From an uncultured Clostridia bacterium (GTDB taxonomy: Bacteria > Bacillota > Clostridia > TANB77 > CAG-508): a stretch of DNA of 11,866 nt. Of the stretch, positions 5,689 to 11,866 are shown piece by piece; position 1 is the stretch's first letter, and every line of letters starts with the position of its first letter. Made by a program: the position numbers and the translations under genes. The notes beneath the pieces were generated by a model. That model was not told where the DNA came from and made no database searches. It was given only the letters and a program-made list of their open reading frames with translations. The DNA is taken from assembly GCA_948528155.1 (NCBI GenBank), contig CAOSZT010000062.1:1-11866 (forward strand). Reading direction: 5' to 3'.

Positions 5689-6567
5689 ATGGTTACTGCA
5701 AGTTTAGTAAAAGAATTAAGAGAAAAAACAGGAGCTGGAATGATGGATTGCAAAAAAGTTTTAACAGAAACTGATGGAGATATGGAAAAAGCAATGGACT
5801 TATTAAGAGAAAGAGGAATTGCAAAAGCTGCTAAAAAATCTGGAAGAATTGCAGCAGAAGGTTTAGTAGAAGCATATGTTTCAGAAGATGGAAAAACAGG
5901 TGCAATTGTAGAAATTAATTCAGAAACAGATTTTGTTGCAAAAAATGAAGAATTTAAAACATTTGTTATGAATGTAGCAAAACAAATTGTAAATAAAAAT
6001 CCAAAAGATGTAGAAGAATTATTAGCATCACCTGCTGAATTTGAAGCTGGAAAAACAGTACAAGAATCATTAGTAGGAAAAATAGCAACAATTGGAGAAA
6101 ACTTATCAATAAGAAGATTTGAAAGATTTGAAGCAAAAGGAATAATTGCAAAATATATTCATGGAGATGGAAAAATAGCTGTTTTAGTTAATATGGCTAA
6201 AGGAACACAAGAAGTTGCTAAAGATATTTGTATGCAAATAGCAGCAGCTAAACCAGAATTTGTAAAGAAAGATGAAGTACCAGCTGAAAGAGTAGAAAAA
6301 GAAATGGAAATTTTAAAAGTTCAAACAATGAATGAAGGTAAACCAGAAGCAATTGCTGAAAAAATAGTTCAAGGAAGAATTGGAAAATTTTATGAAGAAA
6401 TATGCTTAGTAGACCAAGCATTTGTAAAAGATCCAAATAAAAAAGTTTCTCAATTATTAACAGAAACAGGAGCAGAAGTTGTTGAATTTGCTAGATTTGA
6501 AAAAGGTGAAGGAATAGAGAAAAAAGAAGAAAATTTTGCTGAAGAGGTTATGAATCAATTAAAATAG
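5689..6567 (+). CDS. tsf: Translation elongation factor Ts
   Basis: Nucleotide exchange factor that releases GDP from EF-Tu so it can rebind GTP during translation. The N-terminal UBA-like domain (about 1-55) contains VKELREKTGAGMMDCKKVL. The signature TDFVAKN (residues 80-86) includes the Asp81-Phe82 pair that inserts into EF-Tu. The C-terminal part carries the dimerisation-type core and ends with QLLTETGAEVVEFARFEKGEG. At 292 residues it is of normal length. AAGGAGG (5675-5681) lies 7 bases before the ATG. It is second in the rpsB-tsf operon, 156 bp after rpsB, which is a wide gap holding a GC-rich hairpin, and it is closed by a strong terminator. Confidence 0.97.
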   Translation: MVTASLVKELREKTGAGMMDCKKVLTETDGDMEKAMDLLRERGIAKAAKKSGRIAAEGLVEAYVSEDGKTGAIVEINSETDFVAKNEEFKTFVMNVAKQIVNKNPKDVEELLASPAEFEAGKTVQESLVGKIATIGENLSIRRFERFEAKGIIAKYIHGDGKIAVLVNMAKGTQEVAKDICMQIAAAKPEFVKKDEVPAERVEKEMEILKVQTMNEGKPEAIAEKIVQGRIGKFYEEICLVDQAFVKDPNKKVSQLLTETGAEVVEFARFEKGEGIEKKEENFAEEVMNQLK

Positions 6568-6586
6568 AAATGTGAGTAAAATTAAA

Positions 6587-6632
6587 AATAATATGAAATC
6601 TAAACAAAATATAGATTTCATATTATTTTTTT
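6587..6632 (+). terminator. Intrinsic terminator after tsf
   Basis: 6587-6602 and 6612-6627 form a perfect 16-bp AT-rich stem around a 9-base loop, followed by a T-run (6626-6632). It begins 19 bases after the tsf stop codon and separates rpsB-tsf from the pyrH operon. Confidence 0.92.
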
Positions 6633-6641
6633 GAAAAAGTC

Positions 6642-6670
6642 TATTAATTTAAAAAAATATATGATAGAAT
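6642..6670 (+). promoter_or_regulatory. Weak candidate promoter of the pyrH operon
   Basis: Because a strong terminator precedes it, pyrH should have its own promoter in 6633-6690. TATGAT (6660-6665) or TAGAAT (6665-6670) are plausible -10 boxes. The -35 is unclear: TATTAA at 6642-6647 is 17 bp from TAGAAT, while the better TTGAAA (6631-6636) is too far from either. The position is therefore uncertain. Confidence 0.35.
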
Positions 6671-6703
6671 ACATTTAATAAAATAGTAGAAGGAGTGAAT
6701 AAA

Positions 6704-7411
6704 TTGTCAAAGCCAAAATATAAAAGATTACTATTAAAGTTAAGTGGAGAAGCACTAGCTGGAGAGAACAAAACAGGAGTGAATGTAGAAACAGTAGGAA
6801 AAATATGTGATAAAATAAAAGAGATTATAGAAATGGGAGTGCAAGTAGGAATCGTTGTTGGAGGAGGAAATTTTTGGAGAGGAAGAAATGGTCATCAAAT
6901 GGAAAGAGCAACAGCAGATTATATGGGAATGTTAGCAACAGCGATGAATGGATTAGCATTACAAGATGCGTTTGAAGCAAGAGGAATACACTCAAGAGTA
7001 CAAACAGCTATAGAAATGAGAGAAATAGCAGAACCATTTATAATAAGAAAGGCAGAAAAACATTTACAAAAAGGTAGAGTAGTAATATTTGCAGGAGGAA
7101 CAGGACACCCATATTTTACAACAGATACAGCAGCAGTTTTAAGAGCAACAGAAATAAATGCAGAAATAATATTATTAGGAAAGTCAATAGATGCAGTATA
7201 TTCAGCAGATCCTAAAATAGATAAAAATGCTCAAAAGTATGAGCAAATATCATATTTAGAAGTATTGGAAAAAGATTTAAAAGTTATGGATTCAACAGCA
7301 ACAGCATTATGTAGAGATAATAATATTCCATTACTAGTATTTGGAATATCAGACCCAGAGAATATTGTAAGAGCAGTAAAAGGAGAAAAAATAGGAACAT
7401 TAGTAAAATAA
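6704..7411 (+). CDS. pyrH: UMP kinase
   Basis: Phosphorylates UMP to UDP with ATP, feeding UTP and then CTP synthesis. It belongs to the bacterial hexameric amino-acid-kinase-type UMP kinases. Hallmarks are KRLLLKLSGEAL at the N-terminus, the glycine-rich GIVVGGGNFWRG (about 50-61), the nucleotide and allosteric region around ADYMGMLATAMNGLALQDA, and FAGGTGHPYFTTDTAA (about 129-144). The start is set at TTG 6704, giving 235 residues, because AAGGAG (6690-6695) lies 8 bases before it. An alternative GTG at 6695 overlaps that ribosome binding site and would be too close. It heads the run pyrH-frr-prenyl synthase-uppS-cdsA-rseP. Feedback control by UTP and activation by GTP are known for the family, not visible here. 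Confidence 0.97.
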   Translation: MSKPKYKRLLLKLSGEALAGENKTGVNVETVGKICDKIKEIIEMGVQVGIVVGGGNFWRGRNGHQMERATADYMGMLATAMNGLALQDAFEARGIHSRVQTAIEMREIAEPFIIRKAEKHLQKGRVVIFAGGTGHPYFTTDTAAVLRATEINAEIILLGKSIDAVYSADPKIDKNAQKYEQISYLEVLEKDLKVMDSTATALCRDNNIPLLVFGISDPENIVRAVKGEKIGTLVK

Positions 7412-7489
7412 AAAGTGTTGGCAGACGAAATTTAAAAAAAAATTTTGGATGACGATGAACGGAGCGTAAGCGAAGAGAAAGGAAAGATT

Positions 7490-8038
7490 ATGGATTATAC
7501 AAATATTAAAGAAAAGATGGAGAAAAGTATAAGTGTTTATAATGAAAAATTATCAGAGGTTAGAGCAGGAAGAGCGAATCCTGCAATATTAAATAAGGTA
7601 AAAATAGATTATTATGGAACACCAACACCAATAAGTCAAGTAGCTGGAATATCTGTTCCAGAGGCTAGATTGATTGTTATTCAACCTTGGGATTTAAGTG
7701 TATTAAAAGAAATAGAAAAAGCAATTCTAGCTTCAGATATAGGAATAAATCCTAATAATGATGGTAAAGTTATAAGACTAGCATTTCCAGAATTGACAGA
7801 AGAAAGAAGAAAAGATTTAGTAAAAGATATTAAGAAAATGGCAGAAGAAGCTAAAATTTCAATTAGAGCAATAAGAAGAGATGGAATAGAAGAAGCAAAA
7901 GCAGAGCAAAAAGAAGGAAATATAACAGAAGATGAGTTAAAACAAGCAGAAAGTGAAATACAAAAATTAACTGATAAAAGTGTAGAAGAAATTGATAAAA
8001 TATTGGATAAGAAAGAAAAAGAAGTAATGTCTATTTAA
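7490..8038 (+). CDS. frr: Ribosome recycling factor
   Basis: With EF-G it splits the post-termination ribosome from mRNA. The 182-residue product matches the usual length of about 185. The typical opening KEKMEKSISVYNEKLSEVRAGRANP is present, followed by YYGTPTPISQVAGISVPEARL and IQPWD. The second half is helical and rich in Lys and Glu (ERRKDLVKDIKKMAEEAK). The open frame runs back to 7445, but ATG 7490 is chosen because the upstream 15 codons look noncoding: they are GC-rich and include CGG, which none of the intact genes here use. AAAGGA (7478-7483) also lies 6 bases before 7490. It is 78 bp downstream of pyrH in the same operon. Confidence 0.96.
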   Translation: MDYTNIKEKMEKSISVYNEKLSEVRAGRANPAILNKVKIDYYGTPTPISQVAGISVPEARLIVIQPWDLSVLKEIEKAILASDIGINPNNDGKVIRLAFPELTEERRKDLVKDIKKMAEEAKISIRAIRRDGIEEAKAEQKEGNITEDELKQAESEIQKLTDKSVEEIDKILDKKEKEVMSI

Positions 8039-8067
8039 TTTTAATAATATAATAGTAAGGGGAAGTA

Positions 8068-8967
8068 ATGAATTTTATAGATGAGTTAAAAAAATATCAA
8101 GAAATAATAAATATAGAATTAGAAAAGTATTTAAGAAAACAAGAATGCCCAGAAAAAATACTAAATGAATCAATACAATATAGTTTAATGGCTGGAGGAA
8201 AAAGATTAAGACCTATATTAGTTATAGCAACATACAAACTTTTTAAAGAGGATTATGAACAATGTATGCCTTTTGCAGTTGCAATAGAAATGATACACAA
8301 TTTTTCATTGATTCATGATGATTTACCAGAAGTTGATAATGATGATTTTAGACATGGAAAACCAACTAATCATAAAAAATTTAATCATTTTACTGCTTTA
8401 CTTGCTGGTGATGCACTTTTAAATCAAGCATATATTGTGATAAGTGAAAAAATCTTATATTTAATAGAAAATCAATATAATGATAGTATAAAAGCTAATG
8501 TAAAAGCATTTAATGAATTTACAAGGGCAATTGATAGAATGATAGCAGGAGAATATTTAGATACTCAATTAGAAGGAAAGAAAATATCAGAAGAAATGCT
8601 TAAATATATACATAAGAATAAAACAGGTGAATTATTAAAACTATGTGTAAGAATGGGAGCAATACTTGGGGGTGCAACAGAAAATGATATAGAAAGATTG
8701 TCAAAATATGCTGAAAAAATAGGATTAGCTTTCCAAATAAAAGATGATATATTATCAGAAGAAGGAGATTCAGAAATAACAGGAAAACCAGTTGGAAATG
8801 ATAAAGAACATGGAAAAACTACATATGTATCATATTATGGATTAGAAGGTGCAAAAAGAGAATTAAACAAAACAGTAGATGAAGCAATAAATGAAATAGA
8901 AACATATGGAGAAAAAGCAGAATTTTTAAAACAAATTGCTATGTATATTAAAGATAGAAATAAATAG
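8068..8967 (+). CDS. ispA: Polyprenyl synthetase, farnesyl-diphosphate-synthase type
   Basis: Condenses isopentenyl diphosphate with allylic diphosphates, probably making the farnesyl diphosphate that UppS extends. The 299-residue product shows GGKRLRP (about 47-53) and the first aspartate-rich motif DDLPEVD (84-90). That motif has the two-residue insertion typical of bacterial FPP synthases, and a Phe five residues before it suggests a short product. The second aspartate-rich region reads DDILS (226-230), where the family usually has DDILD, so the third Asp is replaced by Ser. Also, the usual RRG after the first motif is RHG (95-97). Both changes are odd for this enzyme. It starts at ATG with AAGGGG (8057-8062) upstream, 29 bp after frr. 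In most Firmicutes ispA sits with xseB and dxs rather than here. Geranyl or geranylgeranyl synthase activity is possible. Confidence 0.85.
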   Translation: MNFIDELKKYQEIINIELEKYLRKQECPEKILNESIQYSLMAGGKRLRPILVIATYKLFKEDYEQCMPFAVAIEMIHNFSLIHDDLPEVDNDDFRHGKPTNHKKFNHFTALLAGDALLNQAYIVISEKILYLIENQYNDSIKANVKAFNEFTRAIDRMIAGEYLDTQLEGKKISEEMLKYIHKNKTGELLKLCVRMGAILGGATENDIERLSKYAEKIGLAFQIKDDILSEEGDSEITGKPVGNDKEHGKTTYVSYYGLEGAKRELNKTVDEAINEIETYGEKAEFLKQIAMYIKDRNK

Positions 8968-8998
8968 AAATTTTTTAAGAAAATTTTAGGAGGATGAA

Positions 8999-9706
8999 AT
9001 GGAACTAGAAAATTTACCAAAACACATAGGAATAATTATGGATGGGAACAGAAGATGGGCAAAAAATAAAGGTTTGCCAATAAAATTAGGACATAGAGAA
9101 GGTGCTAAAACAATTGAAAAAATAGTTAGATATGCAAATAAAATAGGAATAAAACATATAACTGTATATGCTTTTTCAACAGATAACTGGAAAAGAACAG
9201 AAGAGGAAGTTTCTGCATTAATGAACTTATTTCAAAGCTATTTAGATGATTATAGTAAAAAAGCAGATTCAGAAAATATCAAAGTTAAAATAATTGGTAG
9301 AAAAGAAGGGTTATCAGAAAGATTAAAAGATAGTATAGAAAAATGTATGGAAAAAACAAAAAATAATACTGGAATAGTATTTAATATAGCTATAAATTAT
9401 GGTGGTAGAGAAGAGTTGATTGATGCAGTTAGAAAAATAGCAGAAAAGGTTAAAAATAATGAAATAAAAATTGAAGATATAGAAGAAAAAATGATTTCAG
9501 ATAATCTATATACAAAAGGTCAACCAGATCCAGATTTATTAATAAGAACAAGTGGAGAATTAAGATTAAGTAATTTTTTAACTTGGCAATTAGCATATGC
9601 AGAGTTTGTGTTTGTGGAAAAATATTGGCCAGATTTTAATGAACAAGATTTGGAAATAGCAATAGAAACATATCAAAAAAGAAATAGAAGATTTGGGGCA
9701 AAATAA
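8999..9706 (+). CDS. uppS: Undecaprenyl diphosphate synthase (cis-prenyltransferase)
   Basis: Adds eight isopentenyl units in cis to farnesyl diphosphate to make the C55 carrier lipid for peptidoglycan and other wall polymers. The enzyme acts at the inner membrane face. The family motifs are complete: HIGIIMDGNRRWAK with catalytic Asp15, AFSTDNWKR (about 57-65), FNIAINYGGR, and DLLIRTSGELRLSNFLTWQ (about 178-196) with the diphosphate-binding Arg residues. The 235-residue length is normal. AGGAGG (8988-8993) is 5 bases before the ATG. It follows the prenyl synthase by 31 bp, which places its likely substrate supplier directly upstream in the same transcript. Confidence 0.97.
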   Translation: MELENLPKHIGIIMDGNRRWAKNKGLPIKLGHREGAKTIEKIVRYANKIGIKHITVYAFSTDNWKRTEEEVSALMNLFQSYLDDYSKKADSENIKVKIIGRKEGLSERLKDSIEKCMEKTKNNTGIVFNIAINYGGREELIDAVRKIAEKVKNNEIKIEDIEEKMISDNLYTKGQPDPDLLIRTSGELRLSNFLTWQLAYAEFVFVEKYWPDFNEQDLEIAIETYQKRNRRFGAK

Positions 9707-9738
9707 AATTAAAGATATAAAACAAAGGAAGGAAAAAT

Positions 9739-10542
9739 ATGGATTTAAAAAGGATAACATCATCATTTATAGTTGGCTTAATTTTAATAGTATTATTAGT
9801 TATACAAAATAATTTAATTATAGGAATATTATTTGCAATTATTTCATTAGTTGCTATGGATGAATATTTAAAAGCAGTATCAAAAGTATGTAAACCAATA
9901 AAATGGGTAGGATATTTAAGTTGTGCTATGGTGGCAATTATTACTTTTGTTCCAGCAATATATGTTTTATTTGTATTAATGTTTTTTATACCTACAATTT
10001 TGTTAATTTTGTTTTTACAGATAATTGTTACAGATATGAAGACTACTTTTAAAGATATGGCATATACTTTTTTAGGAATATGTTATATTCCATTATTTAT
10101 TATGTTTTTAACATTAATTAATGGAGTATATAATGGAAAAGCATTATTATTATATATTTTTGCAATTGCTTGGGGGACTGATGTTTTTGCATATTGTATT
10201 GGTCATAGATTTGGAAAACATTTTTTTAGTAAGATTAGTACTAAAAAAACTATAGAAGGATGTATTGCTGGAACATTAGGTGCTATGGTAATTGTACTAA
10301 TTTATACTTATATTTTGAATAATTTCTTTTATTTTAATTATTCATATTTACTAATGGGGTTAATAGCTATAGTTTTAAGTTTGATTGGACAAATTGGAGA
10401 TTTTTCAGCTTCTTGTATTAAGAGATATGTAGATATAAAAGATTATAGTAATTTGTTACCAGGACATGGTGGTATGCTTGATAGGATTGATAGTGTATTA
10501 TTTATTGCACCTTTTGCATATTTAATTTTTACAGTATTTTAA
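9739..10542 (+). CDS. cdsA: Phosphatidate cytidylyltransferase (CDP-diacylglycerol synthase)
   Basis: Makes CDP-diacylglycerol from CTP and phosphatidic acid, the branch point of phospholipid synthesis. It is an integral membrane protein. The 267-residue product is hydrophobic, with about seven or eight predicted membrane segments. It contains the TDVFAYCIGHRFGKH and STKKTIEG motifs in the middle. The full family signature in the C-terminal part (about 225-250) is SCIKRYVDIKDYSNLLPGHGG followed by MLDRID. AAAGGAAGG (9724-9732) precedes the ATG by 6 bases. It is 32 bp after uppS. In the usual Firmicutes order dxr would come next, but here rseP follows after 58 bp. It consumes the CTP made by PyrG. 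Confidence 0.96.
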   Translation: MDLKRITSSFIVGLILIVLLVIQNNLIIGILFAIISLVAMDEYLKAVSKVCKPIKWVGYLSCAMVAIITFVPAIYVLFVLMFFIPTILLILFLQIIVTDMKTTFKDMAYTFLGICYIPLFIMFLTLINGVYNGKALLLYIFAIAWGTDVFAYCIGHRFGKHFFSKISTKKTIEGCIAGTLGAMVIVLIYTYILNNFFYFNYSYLLMGLIAIVLSLIGQIGDFSASCIKRYVDIKDYSNLLPGHGGMLDRIDSVLFIAPFAYLIFTVF

Positions 10543-10600
10543 TATAATATAAAAATTACCATATAAAAAACTATAGAGTTATAAAAAGGAGGAATAAGAG

Positions 10601-11846
10601 TTGACAGTTATTATTTCAGCTTTTAAAATAATATTTTTACTAGGGTTTCTAATTTTGATACATGAAGCAGGACATTTGGTTGTTGCTAAATTGTGTAAAG
10701 TTAGAGTAAATGAGTTTGCTATTGGTTTTGGACCTACTATATGGAAAGCGCAAGGAATAGAAACTAAGTATGCTATTCGTTTAATTCCATTACGGTGGTT
10801 TTTGTAATATGGAAGGCGAAGAACAAAGATCTAATAATGAAAGATCATTTTCAAAAGCAAGTATTCCAAAAAGAATTGCTATAGTAATTGCTGGTGCTAC
10901 TATAAATATATTATTTGGGTTAATAGTTTATTTTATTTTAATGTCAACTTCAAATACATATATTACGAATCAAATTGATTCTGTAATAAGTGGATATGTA
11001 GCAGAAGAAATAGATTTACAAAGTGGTGATAAAATTGTTGAATTAAATGGTAAGAAAATAAAAAGTAAGTATGATTTAGATAATGTAATGAAAAAATCAA
11101 ATGGAGATAATATAAAATTAAAAATTGATAGAAATGGTGAGATTTTAGAATATGATGTAAAACCAACAGAAGTAAAAAATAAAAGTACAGGGATGTATTT
11201 GGGAGATAATTGTAAAATTTTAGCAGTTGAGAAAGGTAGTAGTGCAGAGAAACAAGGATTAAAAGCAAATGATAAAATCACTAAAATTAATAATGAATAT
11301 GTTAATAATAATGATAAAATTGCAGAAATGATTAAACAAAAGGGATTAAATACTATGCTTATAACAATAGAAAGAAGCGGAGAGGAGAAATCAATAGAGT
11401 TAACTCCTGATTATATTTCTTCATATTATTTAGGTGTTAATTTAAAACAGGCAGAAAGTATATTTTTTAATTATTTGATTTATGGTGGAATTGAAACTAA
11501 AGAGTTTGCTTTTTCTATAATTGATAATATTAAAATGTTGTTTACTGGTGGTGTGAGTGTTGACCAAATGATGGGACCTGTTGGAATTTCTGAGGTTGTT
11601 GCTAAGACTAGTGGATTAAGAGAATTTATTTATATGCTTGCTTTAATTTCATTGTCTTTAGGTGTTACTAATTTATTACCTATTCCTGCTTTAGATGGTG
11701 GTAAAATTTTAATTTTGCTTGTTGAGGCTATTCGTAGAAAACCTTTAAATGAGAAAACTGAGATTAATATTCAGCTGATAGGTTTTTCTGTTTTGATAGC
11801 ATTGTCTTTATATATTACTTATAATGATATTTTGAGGATTTTTTAA
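10601..11846 (+). pseudogene. rseP: Intramembrane site-2 protease RseP/RasP, reading frame broken by one extra base
   Basis: Zinc metalloprotease of the site-2 family, which cuts membrane-bound anti-sigma factors and leftover signal peptides inside the membrane. The first frame (TTG 10601 to TAA 10807, 68 codons, AAAAGGAGG upstream) has the first membrane helix with the zinc motif HEAGH (21-25). The second frame (from 10809, 345 codons) continues with membrane helices, two PDZ-like regions and NLLPIPALDGGKIL, whose Asp is residue 365 of the joined protein. Dropping the C at 10793 joins the frames as LIPLGGFCNMEGEE, restoring the conserved GGF/YxxM loop and giving 414 residues, a normal length. 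The break could be a real mutation, a sequencing error or, less likely, recoding or split translation. Everything else in the gene looks intact and under selection. It is last in the visible operon; nothing supportable follows in the last 20 bases. Confidence 0.88.
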
Positions 11847-11866
11847 ATAATTAATAAAATTTAAGT

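Noticed and set aside
6695..6703. GTG 6695 as the pyrH start
   Set aside because: Its first base is the last base of the AAGGAG ribosome binding site, so it cannot be served by it. TTG 6704 has correct 8-base spacing.
7445..7489. Upstream start (TTG 7445) extending frr by 15 codons
   Set aside because: The extra codons are GC-rich and include CGG, no ribosome binding site precedes them, and the protein from 7490 has the normal length and N-terminus.
8048..8053. TATAAT before the prenyl synthase as a separate promoter
   Set aside because: No -35 is found 16-18 bp upstream, and the start of transcription would fall in the ribosome binding site. More likely a chance match in AT-rich DNA.
10601..10811. 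Alternative genetic code as the cause of the broken rseP
   Set aside because: The break needs a frame change, not a stop reassignment. The second half lies in another frame, and TAA serves as a normal stop in many genes here.

Overview
The window looks like chromosomal core-genome DNA from a strongly AT-rich, low-GC Gram-positive bacterium, most likely an anaerobic member of the Clostridia. Reasons: A-rich coding strands with AGA, GAA and AAA codons dominating, strong AAGGAGG-type ribosome binding sites, SigA-type promoters, a CIRCE heat-shock operator, and the Firmicutes order rpsB-tsf-pyrH-frr-(...)-uppS-cdsA-rseP. Taxonomy below that level cannot be read from these genes by eye. All genes lie on the + strand. 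All stop codons are TAA or TAG, and Trp is TGG, so the code looks standard.

Layout. (1) 1-1866: a monocistronic pyrG (CTP synthase) unit with its own promoter, a leader hairpin plus U-run that looks like a transcription attenuator, and an intrinsic terminator after the gene. (2) 1867-4144: groES-groL chaperonin operon. It has a promoter, a CIRCE operator and a second degenerate CIRCE-like operator over the -35 box. A 65-bp repeat lies upstream of both pyrG and groES at nearly the same distance from the predicted -35 boxes. (3) 4145-4758: a 614-bp gene-free stretch. It holds an AT-rich long-stem hairpin, a 283-bp giant palindrome with terminal inverted repeats and a perfect 8-bp flanking direct repeat (a MITE-like non-autonomous mobile element), and then the rpsB promoter and leader. 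(4) 4759-6632: rpsB-tsf (ribosomal protein S2, EF-Ts), closed by a strong terminator. (5) 6633-11866: pyrH-frr-polyprenyl synthase-uppS-cdsA-rseP, closely spaced and probably one operon continuing beyond the window.

Functionally, PyrH (UMP to UDP) and PyrG (UTP to CTP) supply pyrimidine nucleotides. CdsA uses CTP for CDP-diacylglycerol. The farnesyl-diphosphate-type synthase makes the primer that UppS extends to undecaprenyl diphosphate for the cell wall. S2, EF-Ts and RRF serve translation, and RseP is an intramembrane protease. Departures from the usual layout are the prenyl synthase between frr and uppS, no dxr between cdsA and rseP, and an rseP reading frame broken by one extra base near 10793.

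No clearly novel multi-gene system is visible. The most unusual items are the palindromic element, the tandem operators, the pyrG leader and the broken rseP.
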